Assembly: GCA_029256035.1 (NCBI GenBank) | Contig: JAQSYR010000150.1 | Location: 1 to 8,790 of the forward strand | Direction: 5' to 3' | Source: Anaerocolumna sp. | GTDB taxonomy: Bacteria; Bacillota; Clostridia; Lachnospirales; Lachnospiraceae | Length of the DNA stretch: 8,790 bases | The notes under the pieces: generated by a model | What the model saw: the letters and a program-made list of their open reading frames with translations, nothing else | Database searches by the model: none | Told to the model about the DNA's origin: nothing | Shown: in pieces, positions 1 to 5,976 of the stretch | Layout: each line of letters opens with the position of its first letter | Position numbering within the stretch: position 1 is the stretch's first letter | Position numbers and translations under genes: made by a program

Positions 1-19
1 CTACAAAGGAGGAGAAACT

Positions 20-1807
20 ATGTTTAAAAAGTTTAAAATCAGAACGAAGCTTTTTATGTTAGTGGGGATTATCATAATTGCAGTTTCGTCCATCGCATTA
101 TTATCTATTGGAAAAGAAATTGAAGCGAATAAAGAATCTTTGCATTTGTTAGAAACAACAATTCGAACCAATTATGATAATAATATTAAGGACCAGGTAA
201 GTAATGTTATAACACTTTTAGATGGTGTTTATGGCGAGTATGAATCGGGAAAATTTACTTACGATGAGGCCGTGGAACTTTCTAAAAACTTAGTTCGAAA
301 TTTGCGGTATAGTAATGGAGGATATTTTTGGGTGGATGGTGTTGACTATACTTTAATTGTTCATCCAATCACACCAGAAAATGAAGGAAACAATCGCTTT
401 GATGTAACGGATAAGCTAGGAAACAAATTAATTCAAAATATTGTTAAGGTAGCCACTACAGATGGCAATGGATTTACTGAATTTTATTATCCAAAACCAA
501 ATGAAACAGAAGCATCTCCAAAAAGAGCTTACTCCGCTTTATTTGAACCATTCCAATGGATTGTAAATACCGGTAATTATGTAGATTACATTGATGTTGA
601 GATTCAGACACAGACAGATATTATGAATAATAAATTAAAAGATAATATTTTCCAATTCGCTATTATATTCCTTGTTGTAATTTTTTTAAGTATTACCTAT
701 GTTATATTCTTTATGAATGACCTGATAAAAGTAATTAAAGGTATTACAAAATACATGAATATTATTTCTACCGGAGATTTTTCACAACATCTGTCTCATA
801 AATTTTTAACCCGGAAAGATGAATTCGGAGCTCTGACAAATTCAATTAAAGAAATGGTAGATTCCAATTTGATTTTAATTAGTGATGTTAAACTTCATTC
901 AGATACTATTTCTAAAAACGTAATGCTAATTAACGAAAATACCCAGAGTTTATTTACAGAGATTGATGAAGTAAATAATACAACAGAAGAACTAGCTGCA
1001 AGTATTGAGCAAACTGCAGATAGTTCAAGAGAAATGACCAAAACCTCAGAAGAAATTGAATCAGCAGTACAGTCCATTGCAGTGAAATCTCAGGAAGGTG
1101 CTAACGAAGCCATTAAAATCAGTGATCGTGCAGAACAGATTAAAGTAAACGTACATCAGTCACAACAAAAATCACAGCAAATTCAGAAAAGTATTAAAGA
1201 GAAATTATTACAATCCATTGACCAGGCAAAGGTTGTGGAGCAGATTAAGGTTTTATCCGATTCTATTTTAAATATTACCAATCAAACAAATTTATTGTCA
1301 TTGAATGCCGCCATAGAAGCAGCAAGAGCAGGGGAGCAGGGAAAAGGATTTGCAGTAGTTGCTGATGAAATTCGTTCTCTTGCGGAACAGTCAAAAGATA
1401 ATGTTATACAGATTCAGGCAGTTGTTGCAGCAGTAACCCAGGCAGTTGAAAACTTAACTACCAATTCAAAAGATTTATTAAATTATGTTTCTACTGATGT
1501 TTCTAAAGATTATGATAGTTTCTTAGAAGTAGCTGACTTATACAGTAATGATTCAAAATATGTTGATAATCTTGTAACTGATTTTAGTGCAACTTCAGAA
1601 GAATTACTAGCTTCCATACAAAATGTTCTTGACGCAGTAAAAGATGTAGCTAAGTCAACAAGCTATGGTGCCCAGGGCACAAGAGATATTTCTGAAAGAA
1701 GCAACGTTGTATTGCAAAAAGCTGAAAATGTTACCCAGTTAATTATGGAAATGACCAACTCAGCGGACAAGTTGACAAATGAAGTATCAAAATTCATTGT
1801 ATCATAA
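20..1807 (+). CDS. Methyl-accepting chemotaxis protein with single Cache sensor domain
   Basis: This 595-residue transmembrane chemoreceptor should sense a small extracellular ligand and control the CheA/CheW kinase complex. The N-terminus has a short basic stretch and a membrane helix (about 11-30). An extracellular sCache_2-like domain follows (about 45-190), with the typical GGYFWVDG segment near 100-107 and an HP..PENEG segment near 115-123. A second membrane helix lies at about 211-233. A HAMP linker (about 235-288) carries the characteristic DE-hydrophobic-G signature (D267 E268 F269 G270). The rest is the long coiled-coil signalling domain. Its hairpin tip is nearly canonical: Q422-TNLLSLNAAIEAARAGEQG to G441, then KGFAVVADEIR. 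The C-terminus has no CheR-tethering pentapeptide, as is usual in Gram-positives. AAAGGAGG at 5-12 sits 7 nt before the ATG and fixes the start. The promoter lies outside the window. No chemotaxis genes adjoin it here, so it is probably a stand-alone receptor. The ligand cannot be inferred. Confidence 0.96.
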   Translation: MFKKFKIRTKLFMLVGIIIIAVSSIALLSIGKEIEANKESLHLLETTIRTNYDNNIKDQVSNVITLLDGVYGEYESGKFTYDEAVELSKNLVRNLRYSNGGYFWVDGVDYTLIVHPITPENEGNNRFDVTDKLGNKLIQNIVKVATTDGNGFTEFYYPKPNETEASPKRAYSALFEPFQWIVNTGNYVDYIDVEIQTQTDIMNNKLKDNIFQFAIIFLVVIFLSITYVIFFMNDLIKVIKGITKYMNIISTGDFSQHLSHKFLTRKDEFGALTNSIKEMVDSNLILISDVKLHSDTISKNVMLINENTQSLFTEIDEVNNTTEELAASIEQTADSSREMTKTSEEIESAVQSIAVKSQEGANEAIKISDRAEQIKVNVHQSQQKSQQIQKSIKEKLLQSIDQAKVVEQIKVLSDSILNITNQTNLLSLNAAIEAARAGEQGKGFAVVADEIRSLAEQSKDNVIQIQAVVAAVTQAVENLTTNSKDLLNYVSTDVSKDYDSFLEVADLYSNDSKYVDNLVTDFSATSEELLASIQNVLDAVKDVAKSTSYGAQGTRDISERSNVVLQKAENVTQLIMEMTNSADKLTNEVSKFIVS

Positions 1808-1870
1808 TTATAAAAAGAGATAACCTGATTTTTTGATAAATTACAACATTTAAAACCCAGGTATCCCAAG

Positions 1871-1971
1871 GGAACAGGCTTGATATTTAGCTTATATTGT
1901 GTTAAATTTTCCATAGAAGATTTGTTAAATCAGATGGGAATTAGCAATAAGCAAATGATTGAGCCTGTTTT
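1871..1971 (+). other. Extended imperfect hairpin, possible structured RNA or terminator
   Basis: The 200-nt gap between the chemoreceptor and the next gene contains a long foldable segment. 1871-1884 pairs with 1958-1971 (14 pairs, four of them G-U, around the perfect core AACAGGCT/AGCCTGTT). 1885-1888 pairs with 1953-1956, and 1890-1895 (GCTTAT) with 1947-1952 (ATAAGC); only A1889 and G1957 bulge. Inside, 1909-1914 can pair with 1934-1940, and GATTT (1919-1923) with AAATC (1927-1931) around a 3-nt loop. A T-rich run follows (TTTTGTATTTAATTT). It may act as the chemoreceptor's terminator, be a dispersed repeat, or be a leader RNA of the next gene. The same stretch is also open in one frame from 1829 to the stop at 2009-2011, which overlaps the next ATG, so a gene remnant is possible. 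The pairing was done by eye and no folding energy was computed. Confidence 0.4.
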
Positions 1972-2007
1972 GTATTTAATTTATAAAATTAAGTTGGAGG
2001 ATAAAAA

Positions 2008-2892
2008 ATGAAACTATTAACTTTTAAGAAGCAAGGGGTAGAGCAAATAGGTGTAATAGCAAAGGATGGAACTTCATTATGTCCAATGAGCAAAGGTGGT
2101 TTAATATTTCATTCTATGAATGATTTCATTGATCATGCAACTCCAGAGGATTTTAATATTCTAAAAGCCTTAGCAGAAGAAGAAACTGGTAGTATTACCT
2201 TATCTGAAATTGAAATGATGGCACCTATTCCAACACCAAAGCAAGATATTATCTGTCTTGGTATTAATTATTCTGCACATGCAGAAGAATCAGCTAGATT
2301 TAAGAAAGAAGCATTTGAAAAAGACCAGCCCTCAATTGCAGTATATTTTTCAAAAAGAGTGGATATGGCAGTAGCAGATGGTGCTGCAATTTCTTCTCAT
2401 GAAGATATAGTAGACAGTTTGGACTATGAGGTTGAATTAGCAGTTGTCATTGGAAAAGATGGAAAAAATATTACCAAAGAAAATGTATATGATTATATTT
2501 TAGGATATACCATCTTGAATGATGTAAGTGCCAGAAATCTTCAGACGAGACATAAACAATGGTATTTTGGTAAAAGCCTGGATGGGTTTACTCCAATGGG
2601 ACCTTTTATCGTAACAGTTGATGAATTTGACAAACCTCCGGTTCTTGCCATTAAGAGCAGAGTTAATGGGGAACTTAGACAAGATAGCAATACCAGCCTT
2701 ATGATTACTACCATCGAGGACGCAATTTGTGAACTTTCCAGGGGAATGACCTTAAAGTCCGGAACCATTATATCCATGGGAACACCTGCTGGCGTAGGTA
2801 TGGGATTTACGCCACCTAAGTTTTTAAAAAAAGGTGATGTTGTAGAATGTGAGATTGAAGGTATTGGCTGTTTAAAGAATTTCATAGATTAA
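2008..2892 (+). CDS. Fumarylacetoacetate hydrolase family protein
   Basis: This 294-residue cytoplasmic enzyme of the FAH fold belongs to a metal-dependent family that hydrolyses or decarboxylates 2-oxo or acylpyruvate-type acids. A short N-terminal region (1-75) precedes the catalytic domain. The GINYSAHAEES segment gives the H91..E94 pair that activates water in FAHD1-type members. DYEVELAVVIGK supplies metal ligands E141 and E143, and NDVSARNLQ supplies D172. Substrate-site signatures follow: GKSLDGFTPMGP (188-199), GTPAGVG (258-264) and a C-terminal LKKGDVVECEIEGIG. All catalytic residues are present, so it should be active. The actual substrate cannot be told, because FAHD1-like acylpyruvases, oxaloacetate decarboxylases and catechol meta-pathway hydratases share these motifs. 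GGAGG at 1996-2000 lies 7 nt before the ATG. The DUF3783-like gene begins 12 nt after its stop, so the two are probably co-transcribed. No convincing promoter was found just upstream. Confidence 0.93.
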   Translation: MKLLTFKKQGVEQIGVIAKDGTSLCPMSKGGLIFHSMNDFIDHATPEDFNILKALAEEETGSITLSEIEMMAPIPTPKQDIICLGINYSAHAEESARFKKEAFEKDQPSIAVYFSKRVDMAVADGAAISSHEDIVDSLDYEVELAVVIGKDGKNITKENVYDYILGYTILNDVSARNLQTRHKQWYFGKSLDGFTPMGPFIVTVDEFDKPPVLAIKSRVNGELRQDSNTSLMITTIEDAICELSRGMTLKSGTIISMGTPAGVGMGFTPPKFLKKGDVVECEIEGIGCLKNFID

Positions 2893-2904
2893 AAGGAGTA
2901 AAAG

Positions 2905-3291
2905 ATGAATAATTCCAATGAGGTAGTTTTGCTATATAATTTTGATGTAGAAAAATTAAATAAAATTAAGTTTGTGCTGATACGAATGGGTATAAAAATA
3001 AAGATGATTACAAAAGAATACTACTTGCAATCTATTGGTTATTTAGTAGGTATTAAAGGGTTTGAAAAATCAGATGAAATATACATCGAAGAAGGATTTC
3101 AAGAAGAAATGCTTGTAATGAAAGGGTTTTCTAGTAGTAGAATTGATGAATTACTGAAACTTCTAAAGAAAAATGGAGTCCAAAGAATCCCATTAAAAGC
3201 AATTATAACAGAATACAATCAAAGCTGGAACTCCATTGAATTATATAAAGAATTAAAAGAAGAACACGAACAAATGACTGGTAATTCTTAG
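2905..3291 (+). CDS. DUF3783-like small protein of unknown function
   Basis: This 128-residue protein has no signal peptide or membrane helix. It resembles the DUF3783 family of Clostridia. I rely on the conserved-looking pattern of a short N-terminal beta strand (VVLLYNFD), a central EEMLVMKGFSSSRIDELLKLL segment (about 70-90), and the tail LKAIITEYNQSW followed by an ELKEEHE helix (about 98-122). No catalytic residues are evident and the family has no established function. AAAAGGAG at 2891-2898 gives a good ribosome site 6 nt before the ATG. The gene lies 12 nt after the FAH-family gene and probably shares its mRNA, but nothing links the two functions. The frame stops at TAG 3289-3291, yet a hydrophilic reading frame continues in the -1 frame downstream, so this gene may once have been, or may in some way still be, longer. 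Confidence 0.85.
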   Translation: MNNSNEVVLLYNFDVEKLNKIKFVLIRMGIKIKMITKEYYLQSIGYLVGIKGFEKSDEIYIEEGFQEEMLVMKGFSSSRIDELLKLLKKNGVQRIPLKAIITEYNQSWNSIELYKELKEEHEQMTGNS

Positions 3292-3344
3292 TTTTATGTT
3301 TTTGTAATTTTAAGCCTTTCCATAAAAGTTTTGCATATACCGGA

Positions 3345-3512
3345 AGTACTGGCAATGAAAGCAATACTATTAATAATACAAAAGAAAATAATTCGAAACA
3401 AACCAACCAGGATTTTGCTGAAACTATGAGAGATTACGTAAGCGGTGACGCTTCACGGTCTTCCATCAACCATCAATTTCATAAGAAAAAATCTGACGAC
3501 CATGAAAGTTAG
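3345..3512 (+). pseudogene. Orphan reading frame, probable detached tail of the DUF3783-like gene
   Basis: A frame without stops runs from 3285 to the TAG at 3510-3512 (75 codons), one nucleotide back from the frame of the preceding gene. It contains no usable start codon before an ATG at 3426-3428. From about 3345 it reads like real protein: STGNESNTINNTKENN, then a QDFAETMRDYVSGD segment and a basic/acidic end KKKSDDHES. First codon positions are purine-rich. The part before 3345 (FLVLCFCNF...) does not look native. ACTGGCAAT at 3348-3356 nearly repeats ACTGGTAAT at 3277-3285 in the preceding gene. Joining at these repeats gives one continuous 178-residue frame. The likeliest reading is a tail separated by a small insertion; a chance open frame remains possible. 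Confidence 0.35.
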
Positions 3513-3600
3513 TTAATATTTGCAGCAACCATTAAGTTACAATAGGAAATTTGAAGAACTTTTCTGTAAGAAAGAATCCCTTGGCTAATGTTTATCTTAT

Positions 3601-3648
3601 AAAAAACAAGTTTTTTGCTTTATGTAGGCAGATAAACTTGTTTTTTTT
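3601..3648. terminator. Bidirectional intrinsic terminator
   Basis: A perfect 13-bp stem is formed by 3601-3613 and 3634-3646 around a 20-nt loop. The top strand ends in eight T (3641-3648). The bottom strand ends in six T (complement of 3601-3606). It lies directly at the stop codon of the leftward polymerase gene and ends any rightward transcription from the FAH/DUF3783 unit, so it serves converging transcripts. An alternative 8-bp pairing, GTTTATCT (3590-3597) with AGATAAAC (3630-3637), competes with the terminator stem. Confidence 0.85.
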
Positions 3649-4909
3649 ACTGATCTAAGGGTTTTGTAATTCCAGTTCGTTTTGCCCTGTCAATTCCACC
3701 GGACATATGATCTAAAGGACCATCCAGAAAACAGGCTCTTTTTACAGAGTCTTCACCATAACGTTCTCTAATTTTATCTATGGCAGAATCTAATTTTTCT
3801 AATTTATCATATCGATACATGTCAAACATATTGTATTGTCTAAAGTCTTCACTAGAAAGTTTACTGGTATGAACTCCAAGCTGGCGAATAGGTGATTTTT
3901 TATCCCATAGTTCATCAAATAATTTACAAACAGTTCTATGGATTTCATTCGTTATATTGGTTGCAGTAAGGATATTACATTGATGGGAGGCATAATTAAA
4001 GTCACAATCTGTAAGAGAAACAGAAATACAGGAAGCTTTCATCTCATCTGCCCGAAGTCTTGTTCCTACGGTTTCACATAAAGAAAGCAGTACCATCTTG
4101 GCAGAATCAGCGGTACTTACATCCATAGGTATGGTAATGCTATTGCCATACCCTTTATTGGGAGGGGCTATCTGGTGAAGAGATGAAACATCAATGCCAT
4201 TAGCATAGCTGTGAATGAGTTCCCCTTGCTTTTTTAGATGAAGTCTTAAGATATTCACATCTGTATGAGCCAGTTCTCCAATAGTATGAATTCCAAGGGA
4301 ACGAAGTTTTTTCTCTGTGGCTCTGCCAACAAAAAATAATTCCCGTACATCTAGTGGCCACATCTTCTCTGAAATCTCTTCTGGAAATAAACTATGAACC
4401 ATATTTGGTTTTTTTAAATCTCCAGCCATCTTAGCCAGTAATTTATTGATAGAGCATCCAACATTAACAGTAAACCCTAATTCCTCATAAATTCTGTCCT
4501 TTAGTAAGTAGGCTGCTGCTATGGGAGTTCCATACAGCCTTTCTGTACCAGTCATATCACAATAAGCCTCATCAATACTATATTGTTCCACTGCAGGAGA
4601 GAATTCTTTTAAAATTTTTATAAATGCTTGAGAAGATTTAACATATAAATCATAGTTTGGGGGAACAACTACAAGACCTGGGCACTTTTTCATGGCACTG
4701 ACTAAGGGTTCACCAGTTTGTATATTGTACTTTTTGGCAGGAGTTGATTTGGCCAATACAATACCATGGCGCTTTTCCTGATCACCGCCAACAACAGAAG
4801 GTATATCTCTTAAATCCAAGGATTCGCCCAACATGTGAATTCGATAGCAGGCTTCCCAACTTAGGAAGGCTGAATTCACATCAATATGAAAAATAATCGG
4901 TCTACTCAT
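3647..4909 (-). CDS. dinB: Y-family DNA polymerase (DNA polymerase IV type)
   Basis: This 420-residue translesion DNA polymerase should copy damaged templates at the cost of accuracy. The palm motif FHIDVNSAF gives catalytic D10 and likely steric-gate F15. The second motif YSIDEAYCDMT gives catalytic D113 and E114. GCSINKLLAKMAGDLKKP (151-168) is the conserved palm/thumb segment, and LFFVGRATEKKLRSLGIHTIGEL (191-213) is the helix-hairpin-helix thumb. The little-finger domain spans about 250-380. QYNMF (358-362) is a plausible sliding-clamp-binding motif. The second Asp of the E. coli DMD motif is N12 here; it is not part of the catalytic triad. The start is supported by GGAG at 4918-4915, 5 nt before the ATG. 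It is the second gene of an operon behind a LexA-controlled promoter, 16 nt after the upstream stop. The stop codon merges with the terminator. The DinB subgroup assignment is less certain than the family. Confidence 0.95.
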   Translation of the reverse strand: MSRPIIFHIDVNSAFLSWEACYRIHMLGESLDLRDIPSVVGGDQEKRHGIVLAKSTPAKKYNIQTGEPLVSAMKKCPGLVVVPPNYDLYVKSSQAFIKILKEFSPAVEQYSIDEAYCDMTGTERLYGTPIAAAYLLKDRIYEELGFTVNVGCSINKLLAKMAGDLKKPNMVHSLFPEEISEKMWPLDVRELFFVGRATEKKLRSLGIHTIGELAHTDVNILRLHLKKQGELIHSYANGIDVSSLHQIAPPNKGYGNSITIPMDVSTADSAKMVLLSLCETVGTRLRADEMKASCISVSLTDCDFNYASHQCNILTATNITNEIHRTVCKLFDELWDKKSPIRQLGVHTSKLSSEDFRQYNMFDMYRYDKLEKLDSAIDKIRERYGEDSVKRACFLDGPLDHMSGGIDRAKRTGITKPLDQ

Positions 4910-4925
4910 AACATCTCCATCTACA

Positions 4926-4977
4926 TTAAGTTACTATCTTTAAAATAGTCCTTAAGTTAATATCTTTAAAATAGTCC
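4926..4977. repeat. 26-bp tandem duplication at the end of the small SOS gene
   Basis: Two adjacent 26-bp copies, 4926-4951 and 4952-4977, differ at only one base (C4934 versus A4960). The unit length is not a multiple of three, so the two copies are read in different frames by the leftward gene, and the second copy supplies its last codons and stop. Each unit is also an imperfect palindrome. The copy at 4926-4951 contains ACTAT and ATAGT arms around TTTAAA, while the other copy has lost one arm match. A recent slippage or unequal-exchange duplication is the likely origin. Confidence 0.9.
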
Positions 4978-5174
4978 CCGTACATATGAACCTTACACCC
5001 ATAGCGGTAGGAGAGAATGCCGGATAAATTACTTTCTTTACAGTATATCACTTCATCAACATTAAGTACAATCAGCTGATGTTTATCATCCTCTAACCGT
5101 ATACGCATGGGACGAATATCACCAATGGTATTGCATACGGATATGGCCTCTACAGGTATATTATGTGTCTGCAC
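4926..5174 (-). CDS. SOS-regulated small protein upstream of the Y-family polymerase
   Basis: This is an 82-residue soluble protein that I cannot assign to a named family. The open frame extends upstream to an ATG at 5264, but those codons lie in and before the promoter. The GTG at 5174-5172 is preferred because GGAGGT (5186-5181) sits 6 nt before it and the predicted transcript starts near 5207. The protein reads MQTHNIPVEAISV at the start, then a charged segment PMRIRLEDDKHQLIVLNVDEVIYC, which suggests a small beta-rich fold. Its end (about the last 15 residues) comes from a 26-bp tandem duplication; without it the frame would stop at TAG 4923-4921, giving 75 residues. It lies 16 nt before the polymerase start, so the two are co-expressed. 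Bacilli have a small YolD-like gene beside some Y-family polymerases. A comparable accessory role here is inference only. Confidence 0.7.
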   Translation of the reverse strand: MQTHNIPVEAISVCNTIGDIRPMRIRLEDDKHQLIVLNVDEVIYCKESNLSGILSYRYGCKVHMYGDYFKDINLRTILKIVT

Positions 5175-5213
5175 AATTTCACCTCCATTTGTAACAGAAC
5201 AATTTGTATTCAT

Positions 5214-5242
5214 ATTATAGCAGAACAAATGTTCTTTGTAAA
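5214..5242 (-). promoter_or_regulatory. Sigma-A-type promoter of the SOS operon
   Basis: Reading leftward, TTTACA (5242-5237) matches the -35 consensus in five of six bases. After a 17-nt spacer, TATAAT (5219-5214) is a perfect -10. Transcription should start near 5207, about 33 nt before the GTG start at 5174. The promoter position rules out both upstream ATG codons (5264 and 5213) as starts of the small gene. Confidence 0.88.
5223..5234. promoter_or_regulatory. LexA (SOS) box
   Basis: GAACAAATGTTC fits the Gram-positive LexA/DinR operator GAAC-N4-GTTC, including the inner RNRY pattern, and the palindrome extends one base each side (A...T). It lies wholly inside the spacer between the -35 and -10 of the leftward promoter, the classic position for repression by LexA. 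The downstream polymerase gene is a well-known SOS target, which supports the call. Confidence 0.93.
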
Positions 5243-5306
5243 GCTGTGAAATACAAAAATACAATGGAACTATTTACATGAAGCAGAAGGGAATAAAGAA
5301 AATATG

Positions 5307-5352
5307 GTTTTAATCTGGCACCTATAATTTTATTAAAACTGGCTATTTTAAT
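5307..5352. promoter_or_regulatory. Stacked inverted repeats, possible operator
   Basis: GTTTTAAT (5307-5314) is the exact inverse of ATTAAAAC (5332-5339). The start of that arm (ATTAAAA) is also the exact inverse of TTTTAAT (5346-5352), so the middle arm has two possible partners. The second pair forms a 21-bp operator-like palindrome with a 7-bp centre (CTGGCTA), and CTGGC is also present at 5315-5319. The block flanks the candidate -10. It may bind a regulator, or the AT-rich composition may explain part of it. Confidence 0.35.
5323..5328 (+). promoter_or_regulatory. Possible -10 element of the ECF transporter operon
   Basis: A perfect TATAAT stands about 95 nt before the ATG at 5424. No good -35 is seen at 16-18 nt upstream, so this promoter would be weak or need an activator. 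Transcription would start near 5334, inside the inverted repeat that follows. No known riboswitch was recognised in the resulting leader of about 90 nt. Confidence 0.35.
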
Positions 5353-5384
5353 AATACCAAATATATTTTATTATAAGTACCAAT

Positions 5385-5396
5385 ATAAGCGCTTAT
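5385..5396. promoter_or_regulatory. Perfect 12-bp palindrome upstream of the ECF gene
   Basis: ATAAGCGCTTAT is a perfect palindrome ending 27 nt before the ATG at 5424 and 16 nt before the ribosome site. It is GC-centred in an otherwise very AT-rich leader, which makes it stand out as a protein-binding site candidate. Lacking a loop, it is unlikely to act as an RNA hairpin. Confidence 0.35.
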
Positions 5397-5423
5397 TCAA
5401 CAATTTATTTATGGAGGATATTT

Positions 5424-5951
5424 ATGAATACAGTACAAACTGCTTCAAATCAAAATCATACATCAAAAGTTTTATCCATTGCAATGGATGGTTTATTTAT
5501 TGCACTTACTTGTGTTATTACCTTTTTTGTCCAGATCAGACTCCCTTTTGCAGGTAATGGAGGTTTAATCCATCTTGGAAATGTACCTTTTTTAATTGCA
5601 GCTATTATATTTGGAAAACGAACTGGCGCTCTGGCAGGTGGTATTGGCATGGGATTATTTGATTTACTATCTGGCTGGGCAATTTGGGCTCCGTTTACTT
5701 TTATCACGGTAGGGTTTATGGGATTTACCGTTGGTGCAATAACAGAAAAACACAAATCTTTTCCCTGGAATGTATTCGCTATTATTTTAGCGTGTATAAT
5801 AAAAATTGTTGGTTATTATATTGCAGAAGTAATTATATATGGTAACTGGCTGGCACCGGCCGGCTCAATACCCGGTAATATTCTTCAGGTAGTGGTTGCA
5901 GGTATTATTGTACTTCCAGTCATTCCAGTTTTACGAAAAGGATTAAAATAA
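5424..5951 (+). CDS. ECF transporter S component (substrate-binding membrane subunit)
   Basis: This 175-residue integral membrane protein should capture a vitamin or similar nutrient and deliver it through a shared ECF energy-coupling module (EcfT with two ATPases), which is not encoded here. About five to six hydrophobic segments are visible: 16-38, 49-64, 66-84, 88-106, 117-137 and 150-170. The LIHLGNVPFLIAAIIFGKRTGALAGGIG stretch and LSGWAIWAPFTF are typical of the PF07155-like S components, a group that includes transporters proposed for hydroxymethylpyrimidine and pyridoxine. The ligand is therefore uncertain. GGAGG at 5413-5417 precedes the ATG by 6 nt. The aminotransferase starts 25 nt after the stop, and no terminator separates them, so the two form an operon. 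Its leader carries inverted repeats that may be regulatory. The PLP-dependent neighbour makes a B6-type ligand worth considering, but this is inference. Confidence 0.9.
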   Translation: MNTVQTASNQNHTSKVLSIAMDGLFIALTCVITFFVQIRLPFAGNGGLIHLGNVPFLIAAIIFGKRTGALAGGIGMGLFDLLSGWAIWAPFTFITVGFMGFTVGAITEKHKSFPWNVFAIILACIIKIVGYYIAEVIIYGNWLAPAGSIPGNILQVVVAGIIVLPVIPVLRKGLK

Positions 5952-5976
5952 GTAAGTAATAAAGGAGATTTGTTGT

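Noticed and set aside
1959..1987. Promoter TTGAGC-17-TATAAA directly before the FAH-family gene
   Set aside because: The predicted start would fall at or just before the ribosome site, the -35 is poor, and the -35 lies in the hairpin arm.
3203..3406. Leftward 67-residue reading frame
   Set aside because: It overlaps the DUF3783-like gene on the opposite strand, is made mainly of Leu-rich antisense codons and lacks a credible ribosome site.
3289..3424. Stop-codon readthrough of TAG 3289 into 44 further in-frame codons
   Set aside because: The extension is a hydrophobic/basic stretch without protein-like character; the -1 frame is the one that looks coding.
5196..5211. Second SOS box near the AGAACAATTTGTATTC segment
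   Set aside because: The right half does not match GTTC at the required spacing; only the box at 5223-5234 fits.
4926..5264. 112-residue version of the small SOS gene starting at ATG 5264
   Set aside because: Its first 30 codons overlap the -35, LexA box and -10 of the promoter, and the only good ribosome site precedes the GTG at 5174.
5265..5423. Known riboswitch (thiamine, preQ1 or FMN type) in the ECF leader
   Set aside because: None of the conserved core sequences of these riboswitches is present and the leader is short.
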